Assembly: GCF_020150455.1 (NCBI RefSeq)
Contig: NZ_CP083740.1
Span: 5,346,001 to 5,410,000 of the forward strand
From: Bremerella sp. TYQ1
Lineage (GTDB): Bacteria > Planctomycetota > Planctomycetia > Pirellulales > Pirellulaceae
DNA length: 64,000 nucleotides
Direction of reading: 5' to 3'
In this document: piece by piece, positions 50,201-62,563 of the stretch
How the letters are laid out: the number at the start of each line of letters is the position of its first letter
Position numbering within the stretch: the stretch's first letter is position 1
The notes under the pieces: model-generated
The model's database searches: none
What the model was told of the DNA's origin: nothing
What the model saw: the letters and a program-made list of their open reading frames with translations, nothing else
Program-made: the position numbers and the translations under genes

Positions 50201-51130
50201 ACTTGCCGCTAGTCCCTGCGGCAAACCATGACCGTCTCTATTTTTACAGATGTCCTTTGCCATTTCAGTGTCTGAATCGTCCCACCGCCAATCAAAGATT
50301 CGTTCTACGACTTTAAAAAAACTACGATGAGGAACTCGATGGCTAGGAATATGCTTGTTGCAAAGGGATTCCAGCTTTAGAAGCAATTTCGAGCGGGGAA
50401 TCAGATCGTAGAATTGGGAGAGATCAGCTTGAACGATGGCCCAGTTGTTCGAGCTACTAAAGAGCTCTTGTCGAATTATCTCCGGGCGGCGGACAAACTG
50501 CTGATAATCCTCAAAATACTGTCTATACAACTTGGCATTACCCCATTGAAATGAGGCTTCGTCTCCGCTCCAGCGTGTAACAAGTCTGTGTCCATAACTC
50601 ACAACCCTCTTTTGATTGCTCAGGTTTACCGTGAGTCTTGGATCTCCTTGAGCGGTCTCCACGACGTTGGCGAGGCAGATAAGAACGGCCATTGCCAATG
50701 CTTGATCTCTAATCGAAATGTGAGCCAGTGGCCTAAGTCGAAGGTCGTTCAGTTTTTTGGGATTCCAACCGTTAGCAGTTGTCCATTCGGTTGATTTGGG
50801 GGCCGGGACAAGTCGCATAGGTTCCGGCGAAAATGCTCCGATGCTTTTTGCATTCAATTGTTCTGCCCATTCGGTGATAAGGGACTGTAGCTTGATCGTG
50901 GACAGATCGAGTTCTAGAGAATCGGCATACCAGTTGTGCGACCGTATGTACGAATGAGCCTTCTTCCATGCTTGGACAAGAACAGCATGATCAACAAGGA
51001 ATCTATTATTTGGCTGAATCTCGGAGTAGTCGTTGTACTGAGGCATTTGTGTCGCTTGGCAAATTGCATGAACATTCGACGGCGTGGTGAGTACGAACTT
51101 GGCGTCCGTCCGATGTCCTAGGACGGACAT
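47291..51130 (-). CDS. DRT1-type defence reverse transcriptase with C-terminal nitrilase domain
   Basis: 1279 residues. Reverse transcriptase (about 150-410): motif A ADLSQFYD (about 234-241), motif B GLPQGLAASGFFANAY, and YVDD (about 345-348). A long helical middle (about 430-1000) follows. The C-terminal nitrilase has the Glu-Lys-Cys triad in FPELSV (Glu about 1064), EQGKHH (Lys about 1126) and ICFDA (Cys about 1165). RT plus nitrilase in one chain is the UG1/DRT1 class of anti-phage reverse transcriptases, single-gene systems of about this length. ATG 51130. It is flanked by the Gabija-like cluster and a type I RM operon. Confidence 0.9.
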   Translation of the reverse strand: MSVLGHRTDAKFVLTTPSNVHAICQATQMPQYNDYSEIQPNNRFLVDHAVLVQAWKKAHSYIRSHNWYADSLELDLSTIKLQSLITEWAEQLNAKSIGAFSPEPMRLVPAPKSTEWTTANGWNPKKLNDLRLRPLAHISIRDQALAMAVLICLANVVETAQGDPRLTVNLSNQKRVVSYGHRLVTRWSGDEASFQWGNAKLYRQYFEDYQQFVRRPEIIRQELFSSSNNWAIVQADLSQFYDLIPRSKLLLKLESLCNKHIPSHRVPHRSFFKVVERIFDWRWDDSDTEMAKDICKNRDGHGLPQGLAASGFFANAYLLDFDDYMVRLFGKRLRNRNWRIVDYCRYVDDMRFVIQFDEEPPANFESEFEAMMARQLNKRAPGLVLNKKKTQVMYGDSHSSNVPVADAMQAVNTNVSGPLDVETARHALEMLDGLLAVSNSRKNQPDPVGTGSDELLKRVLAVEPDVRNDTLERFVAHRWRRVYRTLRVMADDESVSDSTLQIGRRILDQRARAFAVELLRKWIADPSNVRLLRVSLDLFPDPEHLQIVLSLLSLRRSNSESNDKERLTADYIASELLRAGATETGFVRDKDELPGGANIEVYRNCLREFAESVVADADSSPWYLRQQALLFLAVVQSPISDAHDATKENRDYAYVHDLLQGKWPRKTPSRRESSEVVVPLCVISYRVSGGSKIVPKVLAKWINRTNNSVVQEQLRYIVEHDELFVTTMASLNPAKRELWNYRASTAGYISNPDLPEWKATEDDHTSYRLVEVMTSNDNPFQQETAAIRLLHKLSIEWEHARTLLGGVLTPSRIQVRCSSWKRLADPGDSLADIEFSLSVTPESKFVDERFRCPSWCRTRERWKYEVGQVVRATVIGKTDFTQMMTHGPIVKGITRYKGISTGWFKRKHGLFNDRQGLGHRLMPVSPWLSELIGRLLEWPGSRQKRELVQLPDDFTRASLGRILDRRLQELDLLYCRLSSLPLYPFPVPPVTENGRNGQLRVALVQTAFPNSQQFEDSDPTLDHPPTRRKHRRHLSAMLRLFMKLTEVREGYKDKAEPIDLVLFPELSVHPDDIFLLERFADSLKCLVFCGLVFHSRPDDESKLINSGLWIVPVNTGDGRSIRLIEQGKHHLTPSELELGITSYRPCQWLIEYGHSSKSSYKLSSSICFDATDLRLAADLKEHTDAYVVSALNKDIGTFDAMVTALHYHMFQHVLLVNSAEFGGSTAQAPYKDHFRKVIMHHHGADQATVSIFTIDLERFRDESAKSIPEIKSPPAGHAR

Positions 51131-51630
51131 TTAACCGTCTTATGCAGGACGCAAAGACTCTGTATGGCAATAGCCAACACATGTAAATAGAATCGCTCTA
51201 CTGGGAGGCTCTATTATACGAACATAATGTGACTACCGTAATTCGGGGGGGCGTCGTCCTCAATAGCCCGATTCAACGATTTTAAGTCGATACGGCAGTC
51301 TTCTCGACTTCGACCAAAGGTGTCAATTCAGATGCTTAAATGAAAAAGTAGGTTTGTACTACGCTGCATTTCAGATGCTCGCTAAAGCGGAGCTCACCCT
51401 TTCGCCGTCCATGTTTTCGATTTTTGTTCAGCAGGTGGCCAGAAGCTCCGCAAAAGTGAAGTCGATAAATTGGAGCAATCGCCAGGAATATTCGGGCCGA
51501 TTTGTAATGCCGACGCATATCACTGTCAGTCTCTCCCTGTCCTCACGAAAAACGGGTAGAATTGATTACCTTTTTCGTTGGCATATGCGATCGTGCCAAA
51601 TTAGCAGAACATTGACGTTCTAGGACCAAA
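51131..51630. other. Divergent intergenic region between DRT1 and hsdM
   Basis: 500 bases holding both promoters. An imperfect hairpin GCTCGC-TAAA-GCGGAGC lies near 51379. No coding region is convincing. An RNA partner of the reverse transcriptase, if there is one, could be here, but I see no specific support. Confidence 0.4.
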
Positions 51631-53202
51631 ATGGCAAATAACAACTCAGATACAGAACGACGGCTGTGGGCTGCAGCCGATGAGTTTCGGGCGAACTCCG
51701 ATCTCAAGTCGTCGGAATACTCAACGCCCGTGCTGGGGCTCATCTTTCTGCGTTACGCCGATCACAAGTTCACCGCTGCCGAGAAGGAGCTGGCTGGCAA
51801 AGGTTCGGGCAGACGTGCCATCGGCAAGGAGGACTATCAGGCGAAGGGCGTGATGTACCTTCCGCCCGACGCTCGATTCTCTCATCTGCTCGCACTCCCA
51901 GAAGGCGAGAATGTAGGCAAAGCTATCAACGAGGCGATGAGGGCGGTTGAAGCTGAGAACGAAGAGTTGAAAGGTGTCTTGCCAAAGACGTACACTAAGA
52001 TCGACAACTCGATACTTGTCTCACTGCTCAAAAACTTCTCCCAACTTCAGATTGACGCCGAGGGCGACGTTTTTGGACGCATCTATGAATACTTCCTCGG
52101 TAATTTCGCAATGGCGGAGGGCCAGAAAGGTGGAGAATTCTTCACGCCGACCTCATTGGTCAAATTGATCGTCGAAATCATCGAGCCGTACCACGGTCGC
52201 ATCTTCGATCCGGCCTGTGGATCGGGGGGAATGTTCGCTCAGAGTGCGGAATTCATCAAAGCCCACAAGAACAACCCGTCAGTGGAAATCTCCTGTTACG
52301 GTCAAGAGCGTGTTGGTGAGACCCGTCAGCTTTGCATGATGAACCTCGCTGTTCACTCGATGTCGGGCGACATTCGCTTGGGGAACAGCTACTACGAAGA
52401 TCTGCATGACGGTCTCGGCAAGTTCGACTTCGTGATGGCCAATCCGCCGTTCAACGTGGACAAAGTGGACAAAGACCGCATCAAAGACGATCCCCGTTTC
52501 CCCTTCGGAATGCCACGCAACGACAACGCCAATTACCTGTGGATCGAGTTGTTCTATAGCTCGCTCAACGAGATCGGTCGTGCTGGCTTCGTCATGGCGA
52601 ATTCGGCGGCAGATGCCCGTCAGTCTGAGTTGGAGATTCGCAAAAAGCTGTTGCAGGAACAGGCTGTCGATGTGATGGTCGCCATCGGTCCGAACTTTTT
52701 TTATACGGTCACGCTCCCCTGCACTCTGTGGTTCTTAGACAAAGGGAAGAAAGACACCGACCGCAAGGACAAAGTGCTGTTCATCGACGCCCGTCACACG
52801 TTCCGACAGGTTGATCGGGCACATCGCAAGTTCAGCCCAAAGCAAATCGAGTTCCTCGCCAATATCGTTCGCTTGTATCGGGGCGAAAAGCCAGAATTCA
52901 TCGCTAGTGAAGATGAAGAACATCCCGGCGAGGAACCGGACTTGAAGGCGATGTTCCACAAATTGAAATATGCCGATGTCCCCGGTCTCTGCAAGGTCGC
53001 CACGCTGGAAGAGATCGAAGAGCAGGGATACAGCCTCAACCCCGGTCGCTACGTTGGCGTGGCGGATAGGGATGAAGACGATTTCGACTTCGCCGAACGA
53101 CTCGAAGAACTGAACGAGGAACTGACAGTACTCAACAGCGAAGCCACTGAACTCGAAGAACGCATTGCGAACAGCGTTACCAAAATCATGGAGACGCTGT
53201 AA
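51631..53202 (+). CDS. hsdM: Type I restriction-modification methyltransferase subunit
   Basis: 523 residues. N-terminal HsdM domain ([20 protein letters not shown]), then the N6-adenine methyltransferase: motif [11 protein letters not shown] (about 193-202) and motif IV NPPF (about 271-274). It methylates adenine with HsdS and, with HsdR, forms the restriction complex. The C-terminal coiled coil contacts HsdS. ATG with AGGACC upstream. Its stop overlaps the hsdS start (TAATG). GC content is higher than in the flanking island genes, suggesting separate origin. Confidence 0.95.
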   Translation: MANNNSDTERRLWAAADEFRANSDLKSSEYSTPVLGLIFLRYADHKFTAAEKELAGKGSGRRAIGKEDYQAKGVMYLPPDARFSHLLALPEGENVGKAINEAMRAVEAENEELKGVLPKTYTKIDNSILVSLLKNFSQLQIDAEGDVFGRIYEYFLGNFAMAEGQKGGEFFTPTSLVKLIVEIIEPYHGRIFDPACGSGGMFAQSAEFIKAHKNNPSVEISCYGQERVGETRQLCMMNLAVHSMSGDIRLGNSYYEDLHDGLGKFDFVMANPPFNVDKVDKDRIKDDPRFPFGMPRNDNANYLWIELFYSSLNEIGRAGFVMANSAADARQSELEIRKKLLQEQAVDVMVAIGPNFFYTVTLPCTLWFLDKGKKDTDRKDKVLFIDARHTFRQVDRAHRKFSPKQIEFLANIVRLYRGEKPEFIASEDEEHPGEEPDLKAMFHKLKYADVPGLCKVATLEEIEEQGYSLNPGRYVGVADRDEDDFDFAERLEELNEELTVLNSEATELEERIANSVTKIMETL

Positions 53203-54512
53203 TGCCCCCACGCAACCCCGAATGGCAAACATACCAATTGGGCGACCTATGTGACATATGCAGAGGCTCGTCACCAAGACCTATTGCGGACCAGCGTTTT
53301 TTTGTTGGTGGTACAATTCCGTGGATCAAGATCGCAGACGCTACGAGCTCAGGAAAATACCTCTACAAGACGAAGCAGTATGTTAATGAACTTGGAGCAT
53401 CGCATAGTCGATTGTTGCCCAAAGGAGCATTGATTATTGCTTGCAGTGGAGTGACGCTTGGGTACACGCAAATGCTCGGCGTTAAAGGGTGTGCCCATGA
53501 CGGTTGGTTAATTCCAAGTAATTTTCGTGGAATCGACAAGCATTTCCTCTATTACTTCTTCTTGTGGAAAAACTCATTTTTTCACTCGTCGTCTTACGGA
53601 GCGGCTATTCAGAACATTAATACGACGATTCTGAAAGAGATGGAAGTGACAATTCCATCCCTACCAACTCAACGAAAGATCGCCTCGATCCTCTCGGCTT
53701 ACGACAACCTGATCGAGAACAACACCCGCCGTATTGCCATTCTGGAAGAGATGGCTCAGACGATCTATCGCCAGTGGTTCGTCCACTACCGCTTTCCTGG
53801 CCACGAAAACATCAAACTCGTGGACTCCCCGATGGGGAAGATTCCAGAAGGTTGGGAGGTAAGGCGATTGCGTGACCTAGTCGAAGCCACAAGGGGATTT
53901 AGCTACAAGGGCAAACATTTGGCAAGCACTGGCACGCCGATGCATAACCTGAATTCCGTACTCGAAGGTGGTGGCTACAAGTACGCAGGAATAAAGTTTT
54001 ACGATGGTTCCTACAAGGACAAACACATCGTTCGATCTGGCGATCTGGTTGTCGCTAACACAGAGCAGGGGTTTGATAGGCGATTGATTGGCTTTGCGGC
54101 ACTAATCCCGCAAATGTTCGACTGTGATTGTATAGCGAGCCATCACTTGTACATAGTGCGACCACATGAGGCAACGTATTTGACTCCTGTTTGGCTGCTC
54201 CACTTGTTCAATAGCAAGGGATTCCAGCGGGCGGTTTCTGGTTACGCTAATGGGACAACGATAAACATGCTTCCCGTTGATGCACTTTCAATTCCTACAC
54301 TCCCGGTGCCACCGAAACACTTGGTTGAAGAATTCTCGGAAGTGGCGATGCAGATGGCAAAAGAGAAGGAAGTGTTGCATCGAAAGAACGATAACCTTCG
54401 AGCCACTCGTGACCTTCTGCTTCCCAAGCTGATCTCTGGTCAACTCGATGTTGAATCCCTCGACATCGATACCGGCGAACTGGCCGAGGAGTTGGAGGAG
54501 GCAACCACATGA
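53202..54512 (+). CDS. hsdS: Type I restriction-modification specificity subunit
   Basis: 436 residues. Two target-recognition domains (about 1-150 and 220-375) separated and followed by conserved helices: 'LPTQRKIASILSAYDNLIENN' motif after the first, and 'LRATRDLLLPKLISGQLDVE' after the second. Each recognition domain reads half of a bipartite DNA target. The first domain is more AT-rich than hsdM, usual for exchanged domains. ATG overlaps the hsdM stop; its own stop overlaps the next gene (ATGA). Confidence 0.93.
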   Translation: MPPRNPEWQTYQLGDLCDICRGSSPRPIADQRFFVGGTIPWIKIADATSSGKYLYKTKQYVNELGASHSRLLPKGALIIACSGVTLGYTQMLGVKGCAHDGWLIPSNFRGIDKHFLYYFFLWKNSFFHSSSYGAAIQNINTTILKEMEVTIPSLPTQRKIASILSAYDNLIENNTRRIAILEEMAQTIYRQWFVHYRFPGHENIKLVDSPMGKIPEGWEVRRLRDLVEATRGFSYKGKHLASTGTPMHNLNSVLEGGGYKYAGIKFYDGSYKDKHIVRSGDLVVANTEQGFDRRLIGFAALIPQMFDCDCIASHHLYIVRPHEATYLTPVWLLHLFNSKGFQRAVSGYANGTTINMLPVDALSIPTLPVPPKHLVEEFSEVAMQMAKEKEVLHRKNDNLRATRDLLLPKLISGQLDVESLDIDTGELAEELEEATT

Positions 54513-55285
54513 GCATCCACTTCGGAAACCCATCATTGTTCAGTACCTTCAAGGAAATCGTGCCACTCTATAGCACGAAGGAATTTCAATCGCCTACCAG
54601 ATCAACCATTCCGATGTTGTCGATGTTAGTTCATCAGCAAGAGACGTTCACGGGGATCATTGAAGAACTTGGAATGCCTATCGAGAGCGACATCTATCTC
54701 GAATACACCGTCCGACAGGATCTGGGAAAGGGAAACGCTTCGCACACCGATGTCATGGTCAAGTCCAGCGATGAAACCCTAGCCATCGAAGCAAAATGGA
54801 CGGAGCCGATGTATGACACCGTTAGGCAGTGGATCCCCAAAGGTAAGGACGAGGCGAATCGCAGGCTGGTGTTGGATGGCTGGTTACAACTTTTGCAACA
54901 GCGTGTAGAAAAGGAATTGAAGCCTGCCGATTTCGAGTCGTCGATCTACCAGATGGTCCATCGAGCCGCTTCTGCCGCCGCAGCAGGTGAGAATCCTCGA
55001 TTGGCTTACTTCATCTTCAAGCCCTCACCCACCCCGAGAGCAGCCACAGCCGACGCCATCAAGCAGCAACTTGAACTCTTGTGGTCAGCACTCGGAAGTC
55101 CATCAAACTTCCCCTTTTACGTCATCGAGATCACGGTGACCGAAGAGGAAGCCTACCAACCGCTCAAAGCACTTCCGAAGAACGAAGAGACTTCGGAGGC
55201 GGTCAGTGCGGCATTGCAGGGTGACTCGCCACTCTTCGGATTTGAAGCGAGCGAACCCGCCAAGATTGGAGGAGTATCCGCATGA
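54509..55285 (+). CDS. Accessory PD-(D/E)xK-like protein inside the RM operon
   Basis: 258 residues. 'DLGKGNASHTDVMVKSSDE' followed by 'LAIEAKWTE' fits the D...ExK core of PD-(D/E)xK nucleases (about 85-100). The rest is helical. It overlaps hsdS by four bases and the next gene by four (ATGA both times), so it is an integral part of the operon. I do not recognise a named family; it may be a nuclease added to the type I system. Confidence 0.65.
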   Translation: MSIHFGNPSLFSTFKEIVPLYSTKEFQSPTRSTIPMLSMLVHQQETFTGIIEELGMPIESDIYLEYTVRQDLGKGNASHTDVMVKSSDETLAIEAKWTEPMYDTVRQWIPKGKDEANRRLVLDGWLQLLQQRVEKELKPADFESSIYQMVHRAASAAAAGENPRLAYFIFKPSPTPRAATADAIKQQLELLWSALGSPSNFPFYVIEITVTEEEAYQPLKALPKNEETSEAVSAALQGDSPLFGFEASEPAKIGGVSA

Positions 55286-56327
55286 GTGTTGATTTCCTCG
55301 ATGATGTGTTTGCTAAGCCAATGATCTTCTTTCGGATCGGTTGGATGGAGCGTTATCGAGGACTCAATGCTGGCGACACGATCAAAGGTGGCGGCTCCTT
55401 CGTTGAGAAGCATCAATTCGGATTCGAAGCATTCAACTTTCTTCCCTTCGATGGCAGGGTCTATGGATGGGCGATGCCCGGCACCAAGCCAAACACCGAA
55501 GAATTCCGTGAGATCGCTTTACAACGAATCGACTCTGGTGCAAATGGCGATTCACTGGATGGGGTGGTTGCCGTCTGGATTGCCACTGCTCCCGAAGGCG
55601 GTGCTTATGTCGTTGGCTGGTACGACGACGCAACGATTTATCGTAGTCCGCAGGCCAGCCCCGGTGACGCTCGACGAGTATTTCGGAATCCAGATCAGGA
55701 GGAAGTTGAATCGGTTGGCTATATCACATCCGGCCCTGCTTCAAAGGCCGTGTTGCTTTTAAAGGATGAACGAATCATCCATATCCCACGGCGAGGCAAA
55801 GGGACTTTTGGTCAAGCGAATCTTTGGTACGCCGACGATCCTGAAATTCCGCTTCATCGAGAGGTTCGGGAAAAGGTTCTCCTTGCCATTCAAGGCACGA
55901 TCAATCCAAGGCGAAACATTGGCCGCACACAAGATGTGCATCGGAAACAGCGAGTGGAATCGGCTGCTATCGATGCCGTTACGAGATACTACACGGAGAA
56001 TGGATACGACGTGCGATCCGTGGAGTCGGACAATGTTGGCTGGGATTTGGAGGCAACACTTGGCGACCGCATGTTGAGGATCGAAGTAAAGGGTTTATCT
56101 GGTCCAGACATCGCCGTCGAGTTAACGCCGAACGAATACCGAATGATGCAAAAGCATCGACAGAGCTATCGACTGTGTACCGTTACGAGTGCATTGGATG
56201 ATCCACAGTTGGAGGTCTTCTACCACAGTAACGAATGGAATGGCTGGGGTTCGAGTAGTGGTCTCCGTCTGACAATTGATGAGATCATTTCCGCCCGTTG
56301 TACGGGGAGAAACACGGGAGGCGAGTC

Positions 56328-56340
<13 letters not shown>
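55282..56340 (+). CDS. Accessory DUF3883-domain protein inside the RM operon
   Basis: 352 residues. The C-terminal part (about 225-330) is a DUF3883 domain: RVESAAIDAVTRYYTENGYD, VGWDLEA and LRIEVKG, a PD-(D/E)xK-like fold found in several restriction and defence proteins. The N-terminal 200 residues are of unknown fold (YVVGWYDDATIYR, TFGQANLWYADD). Overlaps both neighbours (4 bases with the previous gene, 13 with hsdR), so its position in the operon is certain. Likely a modified-DNA- or specificity-related helper (inference). Confidence 0.75.
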
Positions 56341-59531
<3,191 letters not shown>

Positions 59532-59566
59532 ACTAGAAATCGCTCAAAGCACTTGCATTAAATACT

Positions 59567-60247
59567 ATGCCTGAAGTTGACAACGCAATTTTCTACCGAA
59601 TCGAACCTTGGATCTCTAAATGGGCCGAAGGAGACACGTTTTCGATTGGCGTCGATCGAAATAGGTTCACAAAGGATTGGCAGTCAGCAAGGATCAAGTT
59701 TTCTCCAGCACAAACGGTCACGCCTGAATATGTGAATCTGGCACTGACCAAAACCTATGACGACCTTGTTGAACGAAAGCAACACAGAATTGAACGAGAA
59801 GAGTATGAGAAGCTGATGTTGCTTTTGAAGTCAACATTGGACGGAATCCATACATCCGTGCTTGGTGTCCGAGAATATGCTTTTGAGGCGGTTCGGCTCG
59901 AAAAATATTCTCAATTGCCTTCAAGAATGCATTGTTCGTTCTTAGTGCCAGATGACCCAAGGTGTGTCAAATACTGGTGGGATGAGTTGAAAACTCAAGA
60001 GCAAGGTACTCAGTTTCTGGGCGAGCGAAAAATATTCAAGGTCAAGGTGTCAGGAATTATTCATAAGGTAAGTCAGGAGCATCTAACGCCGCTGCGTACG
60101 TGCTCAGTAATTCAATGGAGAAGTCTTGCTGAAAAGTATTGGGGAGAAAGCAGCGATGAATCAGAGGAAGATGAGATTCTATTCACAGGAAACTTAAGTG
60201 TATTAGAGCGAGTGCAGATTTCTACGTTTGGCTTACAAAAGTCCTGA
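59567..60247 (+). CDS. Unknown protein, DUF2441/ADP-ribosyltransferase-like pattern
   Basis: 226 residues, ATG 35 bases after hsdR. 'VREYAFEAVRLEKYSQLPSR' followed by 'CSFLVPDDPRCVKYWWDEL' and 'KVKVSGIIHKV' resembles the DUF2441 family, thought to have an ADP-ribosyltransferase-type fold. The acidic C-terminus (ESSDESEEDEILF) is disordered-looking. GC is lower than in hsdR, so it may be a separate acquisition. It could be an effector or a passenger of the RM operon. Confidence 0.5.
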   Translation: MPEVDNAIFYRIEPWISKWAEGDTFSIGVDRNRFTKDWQSARIKFSPAQTVTPEYVNLALTKTYDDLVERKQHRIEREEYEKLMLLLKSTLDGIHTSVLGVREYAFEAVRLEKYSQLPSRMHCSFLVPDDPRCVKYWWDELKTQEQGTQFLGERKIFKVKVSGIIHKVSQEHLTPLRTCSVIQWRSLAEKYWGESSDESEEDEILFTGNLSVLERVQISTFGLQKS

Positions 60248-60781
60248 GTGATATTGAACTCCAACGGGCTCGAAACAATTCAATGTGCTTACCTCGAATG
60301 ATCATCAGGCGGAAAGACCTTGCTTCCCGCCAAGAAATAATACAGGGGGTCCTAAGCAATTACACAAAAACAAGTTAGAAAGAACCTGCTCATTACCTCA
60401 TTCGTACTTCGAAGATGCACCGGTGGAGTCGTCCCAACGGACATCCAGCTTTTTCAAAGGTGGATTGCTGGAAATGTGGAATCCTGGAATAGCGTGGATG
60501 CAAAATTCCGCTATTGTTAGCAGGGTGACAAGCACCTCAACTTCAAGCCTGGAGTATTTGTCATCATGAAGTAGCAGGAGGACGAGCGGAGCGAGTCTTC
60601 TGGTAAATGCTGGTAGTTGCACCATGCTCGGAAATGGGAGTACTCATCACTGCAAGTACTTGATTCCTCTATTGTGCTGAGCAGATCTCCCAGTACTTTG
60701 CCGAAGGCAAATCGCTCCCTAGCGGTAGGGACTTATTTTGGTGGTTTTAGTTAGTAGTTATTTAAGGTAGTTATTGCGGGC
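60248..60781. other. Noncoding region with small hairpins, gene remnants possible
   Basis: No supported gene. Short open frames on both strands show no start signal or recognised motif. A CCCTA-GCGG-TAGGG hairpin (60717-60730) is followed by an AT-rich stretch (60731-60775) leading to the repeats at 60782. Confidence 0.4.
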
Positions 60782-60859
60782 ATATCTTTAGAACTGGAAC
60801 GGCATATCCTCGGAACTGAATCGAATCTTGTCGTAACTATTAGGAATATCTTCAGAACT
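60782..60859. repeat. Four iteron-like repeats ATATCTTYAGAACT
   Basis: Copies begin at 60782, 60804, about 60825 (weaker: AATCTTGTCGTAACT) and 60846, with 21-22 base spacing, that is two helical turns. They lie beside an AT-rich stretch and two bases before the stop of the 61343-60861 gene. This geometry is that of iterons at plasmid-type origins, or of an operator array. Confidence 0.65.
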
Positions 60860-60860
60860 A

Positions 60861-61343
60861 TTAATCGCTGGGATAGAGACGCCAGTCGTCGGGCAATGGC
60901 GTTCCTCGTCTCTCCCAGATGCGTCGAATTCGCATTTCTTCTCGCCGTCGGCGAGCCTTAAACTGTTCCAACGTAAGCTGCGGTTGTGAATGGACTATGT
61001 CTACATGCTTCCGACAGTGATCCAAGTCGCCATCTGGCTCGAAAGTAAGGCTCCAGAACAAACCAAAGCTATTTGGACAATTTGCACGGTCGAACTTAGT
61101 TTCAGCTTTGGCAAGCGTATTCGCCCCCCAGCTATTAATAAAGTATTCAAACAGGTACTCGCCCATACGGGGTCCACCAAAAAGCCCAATCACTCTTCGC
61201 AAGAACTTCCGGATGTCTGAAGTTGCGTGTCCGCATTCTTCCATCTGACAGCCGAGCTTATCGATGTCTCGACAGATCTCGGAGTAATAACGATCATCAT
61301 TCATCGTAGTCAGCAGGCTCCGTAGTTTAGATGCGTAGCTCAT
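60861..61343 (-). CDS. Hypothetical protein coupled to the replication-type gene
   Basis: 160 residues from ATG 61343, which overlaps the upstream stop (TAATG). It contains Cys/His residues (CQMEECGHATSD, FDRANCPN, DHCRKHVD) and a very basic C-terminus (KARRRREEMRIRRIWERR), suggesting DNA binding. Its 3' end abuts the iteron-like repeats. No family recognised. Confidence 0.55.
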   Translation of the reverse strand: MSYASKLRSLLTTMNDDRYYSEICRDIDKLGCQMEECGHATSDIRKFLRRVIGLFGGPRMGEYLFEYFINSWGANTLAKAETKFDRANCPNSFGLFWSLTFEPDGDLDHCRKHVDIVHSQPQLTLEQFKARRRREEMRIRRIWERRGTPLPDDWRLYPSD

Positions 61344-62374
61344 TAATACCCCCTCTCTCTTCGGAGTCGGGTGATTAAGTCTTCTGTAGAAGCCGCTAAT
61401 AAGTATCGACAGTTTCCGGCCTTTCCCGTTTCCCGATGTTGATCCTCGGCGGCTAGCCAAAGAGACGGATATCGCTCGATCAGGAAGTCTTCAAGCAACG
61501 ACAGACGATCATCTAAAGACAACCCCTTTAGATCTCTGCCAAGAACGTTTTTCCAGAATGCGTACGTTTGCTCCTCATTCCATCCCGAACTGAATTGCAA
61601 GTTCTGTGCTTGAATAAGATGGCAATTGAGTCGGACATTGATGGACGAGTCGTCCTTGAGCCTAAAATAATTGTTCGGCGTTGGCCGGGCTTTATCTTCG
61701 TTCCCACAGTCAACGAAGTGTCGAAGTGCGAGTTCCGAAGGGCGAAGCAAACAGATCTTGCTTCCGAAGCATTGAACCAGCTCGATTTGCGAAAGCTTGG
61801 TGAGGCATGATGCAACGGTCTTCGTTGACAGGGAGGTCATTGATGCCAATCCAGACTTAGCGTTCTGGATCATCATTGAGCCACGTTTTATCGCTAACCC
61901 ATATAAAGATGCGAGCAATGCCGCATCGTAGCTTGTCAAACGAACCATGGAGTCAGCGAACTTCCCAGGTTGATATAGCCGATTGCTTGCTGGTAGCCCA
62001 TTACTTCCAATGACGAGCCAATCTGGATTGTCGTCGGTGAGACGTAATACAGCCCGATTCGATGGGCCATTAGCAACGGACAGTAACCCTCGCTTCTCAA
62101 GGGATCTTGCTGCCCCTGATACTGCCTTTTCGCTAATTGCGAGTCGAGGTGCAATTTTAGAATAAGGCTTCGATTGATCTGGATCGATCCAGTGCAGCCA
62201 GCGAACAAAGCTATAGGTCAGTCGTTCATGATGACTGAGCGGACACGAGTTTTTGAATACAAGCAGTGATACGTACCGCTTTTCTGCGAACCAGTCATCG
62301 TAAATTCGAAGTCGAAGTGATTCTTGGAAGTCTTTTCTGACTTCTTTCTGCATATATAGTTTTGGATTATTCAT
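61343..62374 (-). CDS. Winged-helix replication-initiator-like protein
   Basis: 343 residues from ATG 62374. Two winged-helix segments seem present: about 60-105 (SKIAPRLAISEKAVSGAARS then LEKRGLLSV) and about 165-200 (SGLASMTSLSTKTVASCLTK). The arrangement recalls plasmid RepA-type initiators. Together with the downstream repeats and AT-rich stretch, this suggests a replication origin of an integrated plasmid or an ICE. Function is inferred from layout; a transcription regulator is the alternative. Confidence 0.5.
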   Translation of the reverse strand: MNNPKLYMQKEVRKDFQESLRLRIYDDWFAEKRYVSLLVFKNSCPLSHHERLTYSFVRWLHWIDPDQSKPYSKIAPRLAISEKAVSGAARSLEKRGLLSVANGPSNRAVLRLTDDNPDWLVIGSNGLPASNRLYQPGKFADSMVRLTSYDAALLASLYGLAIKRGSMMIQNAKSGLASMTSLSTKTVASCLTKLSQIELVQCFGSKICLLRPSELALRHFVDCGNEDKARPTPNNYFRLKDDSSINVRLNCHLIQAQNLQFSSGWNEEQTYAFWKNVLGRDLKGLSLDDRLSLLEDFLIERYPSLWLAAEDQHRETGKAGNCRYLLAASTEDLITRLRRERGY

Positions 62375-62563
62375 GGATTGAAACCTTTCTGCTCGGCCAC
62401 CGTCGGAGGTGGCCGAGCATCGCTTTTGGGACACAGTAAATAGTTCTTCTGACGAAAAAATTGGCGAAATTTTCTAAAGCCGTTTGAATTAGCAAAAGAG
62501 CATCGCATGGCTGACTTTCCGATTTGTTTACGTTGGCGATCTAGATCCGTTTGCAGGTCGCTA

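Noticed and set aside
51131..51630. Retron-like or other RNA partner upstream of the reverse transcriptase
   Set aside because: No msr/msd-like inverted repeats seen, and DRT1 proteins are not known to need such an RNA.
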